64,000 nucleotides of DNA from Massilia niastensis DSM 21313 (GTDB lineage: Bacteria > Pseudomonadota > Gammaproteobacteria > Burkholderiales > Burkholderiaceae_D). Positions 50,587 through 59,553 of the stretch are shown here, one piece after another (position 1 is the first letter of the stretch; the number at the start of each line of letters is the position of its first letter). The position numbers and the translations under genes are program-made. The notes under the pieces are model-generated. The model did not search any database. It was not told the DNA's origin and worked only from the letters and a program-made list of their open reading frames with translations. The stretch spans positions 1 to 64,000 of the forward strand of contig NZ_KB908109.1 in the NCBI RefSeq assembly GCF_000382345.1, in the 5' to 3' direction.

Positions 50587-50754
50587 ATGGCAAAAACTGG
50601 CCGCGACAAAATCAAGCTGGAATCGACCGCAGGTACTGGTCACTTCTACACCACCACCAAGAACAAGCGCACGATGCCGGCGAAGATGGAAATCACCAAA
50701 TTCGACCCGAAGGCTCGCAAGCACGTGATCTACAAGGAAACCAAGATCAAGTAA
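50587..50754 (+). CDS. rpmG: 50S ribosomal protein L33
   Basis: 55 aa, read directly from the sequence: [40 protein letters not shown], then [13 protein letters not shown]. It has no cysteines, so it is the zinc-independent (C-minus) form. It starts after an AGGGAG site and is co-transcribed with rpmB. Confidence 0.98.
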   Translation: MAKTGRDKIKLESTAGTGHFYTTTKNKRTMPAKMEITKFDPKARKHVIYKETKIK

Positions 50755-50772
50755 TTCGATCTTGCCTTCCCA

Positions 50773-50806
50773 AAAAGAGCCGCCTGTGCAAACTGGCGGC
50801 TCTTTT
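50773..50806 (+). terminator. terminator of rpmB-rpmG
   Basis: AAAGAGCCGCC / GGCGGCTCTTTT stem with a 10-nt loop, 18 bp after rpmG, followed by TTTTGTTTT. Confidence 0.92.
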
Positions 50807-50832
50807 GTTTTCGGGCAGCGCGCCGTTACCAT

Positions 50833-52416
50833 GTGATGACGATGAGCAGCCCACCCTCCCCGCCCCCAGTCTTCACCCCCACCGCCAGCAGCCAGCGGCT
50901 CGACGCCCTGGACGTCCTGCGCGGCTTCGCGCTGGTCGGCATCTGCATCGTCAACGTCGAATACTTCAACCGCCCCGTGGTCGACTCCGGCAGCGGCATG
51001 CAGGCCGGACTGGAAGGACTCGACTGGCTCACCGCCTTCGTCGTCAACTACTTCTTCACCGGTAAGTTCTGGACCATCTTTTCGCTGCTGTTCGGCATGG
51101 GCTTCGCCCTGATGCTCGAACGCGCACGCGCGGCCGGCCGCCCCTTCCTGCCGGCCTACCTGCGCCGCATCGGCGCGCTGGCGGTGTTCGGCCTGCTGCA
51201 CCACGTCTTCCTGTGGAGCGGCGACATCCTGCTCAGCTACGCGGTCGGCGCCATCGTGCTCATGCTCACGCTGTTCGCGCGCGCCCGGATACTGTTCCTG
51301 GCGCTGCTGGCCTGCATGGGGCTGTCGGCCCTGTTCGACCTGCCCTTCCTGGCGCACCTGGCCATGCCCATCGGCTTCGCCGCCTTCATCGGCCTCTACC
51401 TGCGCCCCAGGCCGGGCCACTCGCTGTTCCCGCTGGCGCTCCTGGTCCCGGGCGGCCTGATGCTGCTGTCGGCGCTGATCATGGGAGCGACCGGCAAGAC
51501 CGAGGGCGTGGACGTCGTCACCGTCGTGGGCGCCCTGCTGGTCATCCTCGCATTGCTGGCGCGGCGCTACAGCGAGCCGGAATCCGCGCGGCCGCTGCGC
51601 GCCGGCATCGTCATCTTCGTGCTGAGCTTCGGCCTGATCGCCGCCGAGGGCGGGGTGCGCTACTTCGCGCCGCATTCGGGAGCGCTGTCCGCCGCCACGG
51701 CCACCAGCGACGAAGACGTCGAGGCCAGCGACGCGGAATCGCGCAGGCTGCGCCACCGGGAACGCGTGCGCCGCAGCGCCGAGGAGCGCAAGGTCCTCAC
51801 CACGGGCAGCCATGCCGACGCGGTGGCCATGCGCACGCGCCACCTGGGCGAGCGGATGCGCGACGAAATGGGATTCGGGGTGGTGCTGGTCGGCGTGTTC
51901 CTGATCGGCGTCTGGTTCGTCCGCTCGTCCGTGATCGCCCATGCCGGCGCCCACCTGCCCATGTTGCGCCGGCTGGCGCTGGCGGGCATCGTGGGCGGCG
52001 TGCTGGCGGGCCTGGCCAGCGGCCTGATCGCCACGGGACGGCCATCCGGGATCGACGACCAGGGCTACGATTTCGCCCACGGCCTGCTGATGCTGGGCAG
52101 CCTGCCGGCCTCGCTCGGCTACCTGGCGGCCGTGCTGCTGATGCTGCACAGCCGCGGTCCGCTGGCGCGGGTGCGGCTGCTGGCGCCGTTCGGGCGCATG
52201 GCGCTGACCAACTACCTGGTCCAGTCGCTCGTGTTCGCCTCCCTGTTCTACGGCCACGGCCTGGGCCTGTGGGGCATGGGCCGCGCGGCCCAGGTCGGCG
52301 TGGCGCTGGCGCTGTGTGCGCTGCAGGTCGCGTTCAGCCACTGGTGGCTGGCCTGCTTCCGCTACGGTCCGGTGGAATGGGTATGGCGAGCGCTTACTTA
52401 CCTCAAGCGGCCATAG
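50833..52416 (+). CDS. DUF418 family membrane protein (YeiB-like)
   Basis: 527 aa, about eleven helices. Pattern RLDALDVLRGFALVGICIVNVEYF (about 22-45) then FFTGKFWTIFSLLFGMGFALMLERA and, C-terminally, GRMALTNYLVQSLVFASLFYGHGLG are the DUF418/YeiB markers. A charged cytoplasmic or periplasmic loop (about 290-350, rich in Arg/Glu) separates two membrane halves and makes this protein longer than YeiB (about 385). The start could be GTG at 50833 or the ATGs at 50836/50842; no good ribosome site selects one. Function unknown. Confidence 0.87.
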   Translation: MMTMSSPPSPPPVFTPTASSQRLDALDVLRGFALVGICIVNVEYFNRPVVDSGSGMQAGLEGLDWLTAFVVNYFFTGKFWTIFSLLFGMGFALMLERARAAGRPFLPAYLRRIGALAVFGLLHHVFLWSGDILLSYAVGAIVLMLTLFARARILFLALLACMGLSALFDLPFLAHLAMPIGFAAFIGLYLRPRPGHSLFPLALLVPGGLMLLSALIMGATGKTEGVDVVTVVGALLVILALLARRYSEPESARPLRAGIVIFVLSFGLIAAEGGVRYFAPHSGALSAATATSDEDVEASDAESRRLRHRERVRRSAEERKVLTTGSHADAVAMRTRHLGERMRDEMGFGVVLVGVFLIGVWFVRSSVIAHAGAHLPMLRRLALAGIVGGVLAGLASGLIATGRPSGIDDQGYDFAHGLLMLGSLPASLGYLAAVLLMLHSRGPLARVRLLAPFGRMALTNYLVQSLVFASLFYGHGLGLWGMGRAAQVGVALALCALQVAFSHWWLACFRYGPVEWVWRALTYLKRP

Positions 52417-52423
52417 TCGTCAG

Positions 52424-52608
52424 TTCAGGGTCAGGTCTGTCATTCGGACACGGACGCACAATCCTTGCAAAATCTCAAAACGGCTTTGCATATTTCATGC
52501 AAGCCGAACATAAGCCGAGCAACTAACGCTTTGGGAATAAACAAACCAGCGTTTTGAGATAGATCAAAGGTGCGTGATCGGTGTCCGAATGACAGACCTG
52601 ACCCTGAA
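52424..52608. mobile_element. non-autonomous inverted-repeat element (MITE-like), copy 2, 185 bp
   Basis: Ends are the same perfect 27-bp inverted repeats as copy 1 (52424-52450 and 52582-52608). The right half, from AGCCGAGCAACTAACGC onward, closely matches copy 1; the left third is different and shorter, so the element is 32 bp shorter. It sits between converging DUF418 and desaturase genes and carries an FNR-like palindrome at 52554-52567. No transposase is encoded. Confidence 0.8.
52554..52567. promoter_or_regulatory. FNR/ANR-like palindrome in the mobile element, copy 2
   Basis: TTGAGATAGATCAA, identical to copy 1. Conserved with its flanks (GTTTTGAG...CAAAGGTGCG) although other interior parts of the element differ. 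Confidence 0.45.
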
Positions 52609-52611
52609 TAA

Positions 52612-52638
52612 AAAACGGCTCCCGAAGGAGCCGTTTTC
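52612..52638. terminator. bidirectional terminator, DUF418 / desaturase
   Basis: AAAACGGCTCC / GGAGCCGTTTT with a CGAA loop; T-runs on both strands serve the converging genes. It directly adjoins copy 2 of the inverted-repeat element. Confidence 0.9.
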
Positions 52639-52655
52639 ATTGGTGCACGAAGAAA

Positions 52656-53867
52656 TCAGGCGTAGCTGCGCAGGCGCATCGAGAATTCCTGCAGCGCCTT
52701 GATGCCCGAGGCTTCGGCGCGGTTGCACCAGTCCTGCAGCTGGTGCAGCAGCTGGTCGCGGGTCGAGTGCGAACGTTCCCAGATCGCGCCCAGTTCCACG
52801 CGCATCTGGTGCATGGTTTCCAGCGCCTTGCTGTGCTGGAACAGCTCGACCAGTTGCTGCTGTTGCGAGGATTCCAGCTTGGCCGGCTCGCGCTGCAGCA
52901 GCTTGCGCGAGCTCTTCAGGAAGCGCGCTTCCAGCTCGGCCTTGTGCTTCAGGTGCTCCAGTTCTTCATGGAAGGCGCGGCGCACCGACTTGGCGTACTT
53001 GGCCATCACGTCGTAGCGGTTGGCGATCACCGACTGCAGGGTGTCGAAGTCGGCAACCTGCTTGTCCTTGGCGAACTTCGGCTCCGGCGCCACTTTCTTC
53101 ACCTTCGCCAGGCCCAGCATCTCGAGCATGCGGATATAGCCCCAGCCCACGTCGATCTCGTACCACTTGCTCGACAGCTTGGCCGAGGTCGCATAGGTGT
53201 GGTGGTTGTTGTGCAGCTCTTCGCCGCCGATCAGGATACCGAAAGGAAAGATGTTGGTCGCCGCATCGTTGCAGTCGTAGTTGCGGTAGCCCCACCAGTG
53301 GCCGAGACCGTTGATGATGCCGGCGGCGGTGATCGGGATCCACATCATCTGGATGGCCCAGACGGTCAGGCCGAGCACGCCGAACAGGGCAACGTTGATG
53401 AACAGCAGCGAGATCACGCCGGCCGTGCTGCGGCCCGTGTAGACATGGCGCTCGATCCAGTCGTCCGGCGTGCCATGGCCATACTTGTCCATCGTTTCCT
53501 TGACCTTGGATTCGGCGCGGTACAGCTCGGCGCCTTCCAGCAGCACCTTGCGGATGCCGCGGGTCTGCGGGCTGTGCGGATCTTCCGCGGTGTCGCACTT
53601 GGCGTGGTGCTTGCGGTGGATCGACGCCCATTCCTTGGTGACCTGGCCCGTGGTCAGCCACAGCCAGAAGCGGAAAAAGTGGCTCGGAATGGCGTGCAGG
53701 TCCAGCGCACGATGCGCCTGGTGACGGTGCAGGTAGATCGTGACGCTCGCGATCGTGATATGGGTGACGATCAGCGTATACAGCGCGACTTGCCAGCCGG
53801 AAAAGTCCAGCAGGCCAGTCGAAAGGAACTCCAGCACAGGGTGCAGGATGTCGCTAGAAAAATTCAT
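52656..53867 (-). CDS. acyl-CoA/fatty-acid desaturase (DesA-like)
   Basis: 403 aa. Three His boxes of membrane delta-9-type desaturases: HRHQAHR (about 47-53), HRKHHAK (about 84-90) and HNNHHT (about 219-224). Four or so helices anchor it. After about residue 255 comes a long charged, coiled-coil-prone C-terminal extension (to 403), as in Pseudomonas DesA-type enzymes. It introduces a double bond in phospholipid acyl chains, a membrane fluidity response. No cognate regulator (e.g. DesT) adjoins it. Confidence 0.93.
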   Translation of the reverse strand: MNFSSDILHPVLEFLSTGLLDFSGWQVALYTLIVTHITIASVTIYLHRHQAHRALDLHAIPSHFFRFWLWLTTGQVTKEWASIHRKHHAKCDTAEDPHSPQTRGIRKVLLEGAELYRAESKVKETMDKYGHGTPDDWIERHVYTGRSTAGVISLLFINVALFGVLGLTVWAIQMMWIPITAAGIINGLGHWWGYRNYDCNDAATNIFPFGILIGGEELHNNHHTYATSAKLSSKWYEIDVGWGYIRMLEMLGLAKVKKVAPEPKFAKDKQVADFDTLQSVIANRYDVMAKYAKSVRRAFHEELEHLKHKAELEARFLKSSRKLLQREPAKLESSQQQQLVELFQHSKALETMHQMRVELGAIWERSHSTRDQLLHQLQDWCNRAEASGIKALQEFSMRLRSYA

Positions 53868-53971
53868 TCAGGCTCCAAAGTGGGGTCTTGTCCGACGCGC
53901 AATAGGTATGGCGCATGCGTAACCCCAGCATTTTACGCGCTTCTCATGACACGAAGCACGAATTGCCTGCC

Positions 53972-55294
53972 TTAATTTGTGTCGGGGTGAGGACTGCGCG
54001 CCACAGCAGATGCTATATGGGCATCGAGGAGCCTGGTATCAATGGCAGGATGACCAAGTTTGATCACGCCCGCATGCACCAGGTCGTAAATCTTCCTGTT
54101 GACCTCGGAAATCGGACCGCCGCCCCCGTTTTCCGGATCGCCGATCCAGAAGCCCACTTCGAGCTCGTAGCCATCGGCCACGAAGGCGTTCAGCAGCACG
54201 TTCGGCACCGGCTCCTCCAGCACCCGCGCCACGCCCTGCGGTTGCGTTTCGAGCAAGGGCATCACCGTCGTCAGGTCGCTGTCGTAGGACACGACCAGCT
54301 TGGTAACGAGGCGCGTGTTGCGGTTGGTGACCGACTGGTTCAGCACCACGCCGGTGATCAGCATCTCGTTCGGCAGCAGGGTCTGGGTGCCGTCGGTACT
54401 GCGCAACACGGTGTAGCGCGTATTGATGCGCGCCACCTTGCCGGAATACTTGTCGAGCGTGATCGGATCGCCAATGGTCAGGCTGCGCTCCAGCAGGATG
54501 ATGAAGCCGGAGACATAGTTACTCGCGATACGCTGCATGCCGAGACCGAGGCCGACGCCGAGCGCGCCGCCGAACACCGACAGCACGGTCAGGTCGAGGC
54601 CGGCCAGCGAAAGGCTGAACAGCACCGACACCAGGATCAGCGCCGCGCGGCTGACGCGCGCCATCGCCACGCGCAGCGAGCTGTGCACGCGCTCGAGGCC
54701 CATCAGGCGCTCTTCCAGCGCGGCGCCGGCCCACAGCGCCAGCATCATCAGGACCACGATCGACACGATGCCCTGCAACAGCTCTGCGAGCGAGACTTCG
54801 TGCTTGCCGATCGGCAGCATGGTCTTGTCGAGGAAGCTGATCACATCGGGCAGCACGCCCGTCAGGTGCATGGCCACGCCCAGCCAGACGATCAGGGCGA
54901 ACACCCGCTCGAAGGTCTGCAGCGCAGCGCCCAGGGGACCGTGGCGCGCGAAGATGCGGCGCAGCAGGTAGAAGAAAGTGCGGATCACCGCCAGCGAGGT
55001 GAACAGCGGCAGCGCGACCCGCAACAGGTGCACGCTCTGGTAGCGCTCCATGACCAGCTTGGTCAGCGCCAGCAGCGCGACGATCAGCAGCGGCGGCAGC
55101 ACGCGGCCGAAGCTGGCCACGCCGAAGCCCATCAGGCCGCCCTGCTGGGCGCGCTCGTGCAGCCAGGCGCGGTGGATCAGCCGCGCCAGGCCCCAGCCGC
55201 CGACGATGCAGGCGATGATGGCAAGCGCCTGCCACAGGATGGCAGGCCGTTGGATATCGCCGAGCAGGTCGGCCAGCAGGTCCGAAATCGGCAT
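53972..55294 (-). CDS. MscS family mechanosensitive channel
   Basis: 440 aa. Five to seven helices, with the MscS domain beginning in VFGGALGVGLGLGMQRIASNYVSGFIILLERSLTIGD (about 245-281), followed by a beta domain (VARINTRYTVLRSTDG) and a C-terminal domain. The helices are fewer than in MscK and more than in MscS, so it belongs to the mid-sized family group. It probably opens on membrane tension and releases solutes. It lies 9 bp after the RsmB-type gene and may be in its operon. Confidence 0.92.
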   Translation of the reverse strand: MPISDLLADLLGDIQRPAILWQALAIIACIVGGWGLARLIHRAWLHERAQQGGLMGFGVASFGRVLPPLLIVALLALTKLVMERYQSVHLLRVALPLFTSLAVIRTFFYLLRRIFARHGPLGAALQTFERVFALIVWLGVAMHLTGVLPDVISFLDKTMLPIGKHEVSLAELLQGIVSIVVLMMLALWAGAALEERLMGLERVHSSLRVAMARVSRAALILVSVLFSLSLAGLDLTVLSVFGGALGVGLGLGMQRIASNYVSGFIILLERSLTIGDPITLDKYSGKVARINTRYTVLRSTDGTQTLLPNEMLITGVVLNQSVTNRNTRLVTKLVVSYDSDLTTVMPLLETQPQGVARVLEEPVPNVLLNAFVADGYELEVGFWIGDPENGGGGPISEVNRKIYDLVHAGVIKLGHPAIDTRLLDAHIASAVARSPHPDTN

Positions 55295-55303
55295 GCCCTG
55301 CCC

Positions 55304-56614
55304 TTACGCCTCGGCGTCGTCGGCCTCGACGGCCTCATCGGCCGGAGCCGCCTTGGCCATGGCCTTGCGCTCCATGACGGCGGCGAAGAAGCCGTCGGTC
55401 TGGTGCTTGTGCGGCAGCAGCTTCAGGTACTGGTCCATCTCGAGCGGGATCTTCTGCTCGGCCAGCACCTTGCTCATCGGAACCAGCTCGAAGTCCGGAT
55501 GGGTCGCCAGGAATTGCTCGACGATCACATCGTTTTCTTCATTCAGCAGGCTGCAGGTGGCGTACACGAGGCGGCCGCCGCTCTTGAGCAGGCGCGCGGC
55601 GCCATCCAGGATCGAGGCCTGCTTTTCCTGCATCTCGGCGATGGCTTCCACCTTCTGGCGCCACTTGACGTCCGGATTGCGGCGCAGGGTGCCCAGTCCC
55701 GAGCACGGCGCGTCGACCAGCACGCGGTCGATCTTGCCGGCCAGGCGCTTGACCTTGGCGTCGCGCTCATGCGCGATCAGCACCGGATGCACGTTCGACA
55801 GCCCGCTGCGCGCCATGCGCGGCTTGAGCTTGGCGAGGCGCTTCTCGGACACGTCGAAGGCATACAGGCGGCCGGTGTTGCGCATCTGCGCGCCCAGCGC
55901 CAGGGTCTTGCCGCCGGCGCCGGCGCAGAAGTCGACCACCATTTCGCCGCGGCGCGCGCCGACGATCTGGGACAGCACCTGGCTGCCCTCGTCCTGCACC
56001 TCGATCGCGCCTTCCTTGAACAGCGGCAGGTTCTGCAGCGACGGCTTCTTCAGCACGCGCAGGCCCAGCGGCGCATACGGCATCGGCTCGGCGGCGATCG
56101 GCGCCTCGGCCAGCCTGGCGATGACTTCGTCGCGGTCGGCCTTGATCGAGTTCACGCGCAGGTCCAGCGGCGCCGGCGTGTTCAGCACGGCGGCCAGGTC
56201 CTGCGCCTCCTGCTCGCCGAACTGGGCGACCAGCTTGTCGTACAGCCATTGCGGCAGGCTGGAGCGGATGTGCGGCGGCAGCAGGCTGCGGTCGACTTCC
56301 TTGATGCGGGTCAGGAAGTGGGTTTCGTCTTCGGTCAGGCCAGGAAGCGCATCGATGCCGACGGTCTCGGCCATGCCCAGCAGCACCAGGCGGCGCATCG
56401 AGGGCGTGTTGCCGGCGCCGGCGAAATCGGTGAAGAAGGACTTGTTGCGCAGCACCGCATACACGGCTTCGGCAATGGCGCCGCGCTCGCGGCCGCCGAA
56501 GCGTGGGTTTTCCTTGAAAAAGCGCGACAGGGTGACGTCGGCGGGAGCGGTAAAGCGCAGAACCTCGCGCAAGACTTCTTCGGTCTTGGCGAGGATTGCT
56601 GGTGGCAATCTCAT
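55304..56614 (-). CDS. RsmB/NOP family class I SAM-dependent RNA methyltransferase
   Basis: 436 aa. N-terminal NusB-like helical region (about 1-140) and a methyltransferase core with VDFCAGAGGKTLALGA (SAM motif I), DAPCSGLGTLRRNPDVKW (motif IV Cys) and YATCSLLNEEND (catalytic Cys). These mark rRNA cytosine-5 methyltransferases. RsmB is the closest guess, but the true RsmB of this lineage often sits next to fmt, and this one is next to purN; a paralogue is possible. Starts at ATG 56614, 12 bp after the purN stop. Confidence 0.9.
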   Translation of the reverse strand: MRLPPAILAKTEEVLREVLRFTAPADVTLSRFFKENPRFGGRERGAIAEAVYAVLRNKSFFTDFAGAGNTPSMRRLVLLGMAETVGIDALPGLTEDETHFLTRIKEVDRSLLPPHIRSSLPQWLYDKLVAQFGEQEAQDLAAVLNTPAPLDLRVNSIKADRDEVIARLAEAPIAAEPMPYAPLGLRVLKKPSLQNLPLFKEGAIEVQDEGSQVLSQIVGARRGEMVVDFCAGAGGKTLALGAQMRNTGRLYAFDVSEKRLAKLKPRMARSGLSNVHPVLIAHERDAKVKRLAGKIDRVLVDAPCSGLGTLRRNPDVKWRQKVEAIAEMQEKQASILDGAARLLKSGGRLVYATCSLLNEENDVIVEQFLATHPDFELVPMSKVLAEQKIPLEMDQYLKLLPHKHQTDGFFAAVMERKAMAKAAPADEAVEADDAEA

Positions 56615-56626
56615 GTAAATTCCTAA

Positions 56627-57256
56627 TTAAATACTGGTGGGTTCGGCCGCGCGGTCGAGGATGCGCACGTTGCCGTCTTCGATGACCAGGCGGTCCTCGA
56701 CGAACAGGCGCACCGCGGTCGGGTACAGCTTGTGTTCTTCGATGAGGACGCGCGCAGCCAGCGTGTCCTCGGTGTCGCCCGGCAGGACCGGCACGCGCGC
56801 CTGCGCGACCGCCGGGCCATGATCGAGCTCGGCCGTGACGAAGTGCACGGTGGCGCCGTGTTCCGCGACGCCGGCGTCGATCGCCTGCTGGTGCGTGCCC
56901 AGCCCCGGGAACAGGGGTAGCAGCGACGGGTGGATGTTCAGCATGCGGCCGGCGTAGTGCTCGACGAACGGCGCCGTGAGGATGCGCATGAAACCGGCCA
57001 GCACGACGAGGTCGGGCGAGAAACAGTCGATGGTTTCCTGCAGTGCGGCGTCGAACTCGGCGCGCGAAGCGAAGTCCTTGTTCGCCACCACGGCGGTCGG
57101 AATGCCGCGCGCCTGCGCGAATTCCAGCCCCTTGGCTTCGGGTTTATTGCTGATCACCGCTGCGATGCGGGCCGGCCACTGCTCGGCGTCAAGCGCGCGC
57201 ACGACCGCTTCCATATTGCTGCCGCGGCCGGAAATGAGGATCACGATGTTTTTCAT
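56627..57256 (-). CDS. purN: phosphoribosylglycinamide formyltransferase
   Basis: 209 aa. MKNIVILISGRGSNMEAVV start, catalytic residues in LNIHPSLLPLFPG (His) and HFVTAELDHGPAVAQA (Asp), all typical of PurN (formyl-THF dependent). The ATG at 57256 is favoured over 57265 because MKNIVIL is the family start. It uses 10-formyl-THF to formylate GAR in purine synthesis. Confidence 0.96.
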   Translation of the reverse strand: MKNIVILISGRGSNMEAVVRALDAEQWPARIAAVISNKPEAKGLEFAQARGIPTAVVANKDFASRAEFDAALQETIDCFSPDLVVLAGFMRILTAPFVEHYAGRMLNIHPSLLPLFPGLGTHQQAIDAGVAEHGATVHFVTAELDHGPAVAQARVPVLPGDTEDTLAARVLIEEHKLYPTAVRLFVEDRLVIEDGNVRILDRAAEPTSI

Positions 57257-57304
57257 AGCCCGCATTGTACCGTATCGCCACGCGGCAACCGCGCGGCCGG
57301 CAGG

Positions 57305-57724
57305 CTATTCGGACGTTCCGGCGGCCAGGGCGAACGAATAAAAGACGCGGAACGGGACCTTTTTCTCGGCCCAGAACTCGGCGGCGTCGCGGAACACGTC
57401 GAGCAGGTTCTCGCGCGCTTCCTTGTCGAATTTTTGTGCGCTTGGCAACTGTTCCAGCACGACGAGGAAGCCCGGCTGGGCGCCGGCTTCGCTGATGGTA
57501 TCGGTCAGGCAGGTGCGCAAGGCATCGAAATTCTTGCTACAGGGCTTGGAAAAATGAAAATTCTCGCCGATGCGTGCGCAGACCTGCTGCTTGGTCATCG
57601 TGTGTGCGCAATGCGCATACAGAAAGTGATGGCCTAGCCGCGCCGCTTCCTGTTGCAGCTCACCAACGCGGAAAGCGCGGATCGACTGCACAAGATTCGG
57701 CGGCACTCTCATCAACAAACTCAT
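57305..57724 (-). CDS. barstar family protein (orphan)
   Basis: 139 aa. ATG at 57724 with GAGGAAAAAA before it. The segment ARIGENFHFSKPCSKNFDALRTCLTDTI (about 51-78) followed by GFLVVLEQLPSA and the C-terminal VPFRVFYSFAL matches the barstar fold, in which this region inserts into the barnase active site. No ribonuclease or barnase gene adjoins it. Such barstars are common near purN in this lineage and may inhibit an RNase elsewhere or act as solitary regulators. Confidence 0.75.
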   Translation of the reverse strand: MSLLMRVPPNLVQSIRAFRVGELQQEAARLGHHFLYAHCAHTMTKQQVCARIGENFHFSKPCSKNFDALRTCLTDTISEAGAQPGFLVVLEQLPSAQKFDKEARENLLDVFRDAAEFWAEKKVPFRVFYSFALAAGTSE

Positions 57725-58100
57725 TTTTTCCTCAAGTCGACCTGATATCGTATCCATGCGCTGCGGCGCCACTCATCACGACGTTTGGCACCGCCGCTGC
57801 TTCTTCCCCCGATGTCGTTTCCACGCGCCAATAAAGCTCTTTGTGTAAGGGTAACCTTTTTGTGGTATGGGAAGCAACCCAAATGTGATAACAGAAAGCG
57901 GATTTGTAAAAAACGGTATGTCTGCATGTCATCAAGATGCGCTGCCGGCCAGCCCTCCGCCATTCTGTAGGTACGCGGAAAACCCCTTAGTCGCTGTTAC
58001 AATTTGTTGCCATGCAGACTCCTTGGACAGAGCGGGAAAGGATTACCATAAGACCTGTAGAACCCGCGACAGCATCGCGCCCACCAGAATGAGGACACAC
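57725..58100. other. intergenic region between barstar and glycine-zipper genes
   Basis: About 376 bp between divergent genes; no supported gene. The in-frame extension of the glycine-zipper frame upstream of 58101 lacks coding character. Part (about 57840-57930) is AT-rich. No riboswitch or operator recognised. Confidence 0.4.
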
Positions 58101-58634
58101 ATGAACATCCAAGCCAAACTGATCATCGCGACCCTCGGCCTGGCTACCCTGCCCCTGGCGCAGGCTGCCGATTTCGAGGATTTCGGCCGTGTGGTGCGCG
58201 TACAGCCGCGCGTGGAGCAGATTCGCACCCCGCGCCAGGAATGCCGCACTGAATATGTCCAGGTGCCGGTCCAGCAGGAACGCGGCGCGGGCGGCGGCAT
58301 CGTCGGCGGCGTCGTCGGCGGCCTGCTCGGCAACCAGGTCGGCAGCGGCAGCGGCAGGGTCGCCGCGACGGCCGCCGGTGCGATTGCCGGCGCCATGATC
58401 GGCGACCGCGCCGAGAACCGCAACGTGGGACAAGGCGTGCAGGAACAGGCAGTGCGCCAGTGCCGCACCGTGGAAGCCATCGAATCGCGCACCAACGGCT
58501 ACGACGTGACCTATGAATACCGCGGCCAGACCTATACTTCCCTGATGAGCCGCGATCCGGGCAACCGCGTGCGACTGCGCGTCTCGGTCGAACCGCTGGA
58601 CGGCTACTCCCAGTCCCAGTATTCCCAGTATTGA
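58101..58634 (+). CDS. exported glycine-zipper 2TM protein
   Basis: 177 aa. Signal peptide 1-22 (ending AQA), then a Gly/Ala-rich 2TM glycine zipper (about 59-105; GGGIVGGVVGGLLGNQVG, then GAIAGAMIGDRAEN) of the Rickettsia 17-kDa/SlyB-like type, and two conserved Cys flanking it (QECRTEY and RQCRTVE). A YSQSQYSQY tail closes the protein. ATG at 58101 follows GAGG by 6-8 nt. It likely associates with the outer membrane or periplasm. Confidence 0.85.
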   Translation: MNIQAKLIIATLGLATLPLAQAADFEDFGRVVRVQPRVEQIRTPRQECRTEYVQVPVQQERGAGGGIVGGVVGGLLGNQVGSGSGRVAATAAGAIAGAMIGDRAENRNVGQGVQEQAVRQCRTVEAIESRTNGYDVTYEYRGQTYTSLMSRDPGNRVRLRVSVEPLDGYSQSQYSQY

Positions 58635-58640
58635 TCTGCG

Positions 58641-58664
58641 CGGCGCGTCGCCGACGCGCCGTTT
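58641..58664 (+). terminator. hairpin after the glycine-zipper gene
   Basis: CGGCGCGTC / GACGCGCCG stem with a GCC loop and TTT after it, 6 bp past the stop codon. Confidence 0.7.
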
Positions 58665-58686
58665 ACCAGGGGGCCGTGCTTGCGCT

Positions 58687-58717
58687 GCGCGTTGCGCGCC
58701 ACTGGCGCGCAACGCGC
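58687..58717. repeat. 14-bp-arm palindrome upstream of the spermidine-synthase-like gene
   Basis: GCGCGTTGCGCGCC / GGCGCGCAACGCGC around ACT, a perfect inverted repeat 38 bp before the next start. It could cover a promoter or act as a REP-type repeat. Confidence 0.55.
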
Positions 58718-58755
58718 CCACCCCCGATAATAGGGCGACTCAACCAGACTGCCCT

Positions 58756-59538
58756 ATGCTCATCAAACGCAAATCCATCGAACAGGCCGAATCCTCGCGC
58801 CGCCCCGCACGCAAGCCCAAGTTCGCGCCCGTCACGCTGTCCGAACAGGACGGCGTCCGCTATCTCCACTTCGGCACCGAATGGGTGCAGGGCGCCATGC
58901 GCATCCGCAAGCCCGACTGGCCCGAGCTCGAATACGCGCAGCAGATGATGGCCTGGATGCTGTTCATCGACGCCCCGCGCGCCATCGCCCAGCTGGGCCT
59001 GGGCGCGGCCACGCTGACCAAGTTCTGCTATCGCCAGTTCCCCGAGGCGACGGTAACCGCGGTCGAACTGAATCCCTCGGTGATCGCGATCTGCGCCTCG
59101 ATGTTCAAGCTGCCCGACAGCGACGGGCGCCTGCAGGTAGTGGAGATGGACGCGCTCGACTTCGTCGAGGACCCGGCCCACCATGGCGCCTTCGACGTGC
59201 TGCAGTGCGACCTGTACGACGCCACCGCGCGCGGCCCGGTGCTCGACACGCCCGAGTTCTACCGGGCCTGTGCCGCATCCCTGGCGCCGCACGGCATCAT
59301 GACGGTCAACCTGTTCGGCGACCATCCGAGCTTCGCGAAGAACCTGAAGGCGATGAAGTTCGCTTTCGCGCACGTGATCTGCCTGCCCGAAGTCCACGAC
59401 GGGAACGTCGTGGCGCTGTGCTTCAACACCCGCCCCGAACTCGACAAGGACGTCCTGGCGGCGCGCGCCGCGCAGATCGTCGCCGCCACCAAGCTGCCCG
59501 CCAGGTCCTGGGTCAAGGGCATCCTGGCCGCGGACTAA
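58756..59538 (+). CDS. spermidine-synthase-like protein
   Basis: 260 aa Rossmann methyltransferase-like enzyme of the polyamine aminopropyltransferase family. QLGLGAATLTKFCY replaces the usual GGGDG glycine loop, AVELNPSVI binds the adenosyl group, and DVLQCDLYDAT keeps the catalytic Asp region. The basic N-terminus (KRKSIEQAESSRRPARKPK) is unusual. The loss of the classical loop suggests it may not be a true spermidine synthase; the substrate is unknown. It runs 15 bp ahead of the GspE-type gene. Confidence 0.8.
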   Translation: MLIKRKSIEQAESSRRPARKPKFAPVTLSEQDGVRYLHFGTEWVQGAMRIRKPDWPELEYAQQMMAWMLFIDAPRAIAQLGLGAATLTKFCYRQFPEATVTAVELNPSVIAICASMFKLPDSDGRLQVVEMDALDFVEDPAHHGAFDVLQCDLYDATARGPVLDTPEFYRACAASLAPHGIMTVNLFGDHPSFAKNLKAMKFAFAHVICLPEVHDGNVVALCFNTRPELDKDVLAARAAQIVAATKLPARSWVKGILAAD

Positions 59539-59553
59539 GCCATTACGCCGACC

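Noticed and set aside
53915-56626. A 903-residue plus-strand frame across the MscS and RsmB-type genes
   Set aside because: Antisense shadow; no ribosome site or recognisable domain, while both minus-strand genes carry catalytic or family motifs.
58756-59538. Calling the gene speE outright
   Set aside because: The glycine loop differs from GGGDG and no speD or speA-type gene is nearby, so only a family-level name is given.
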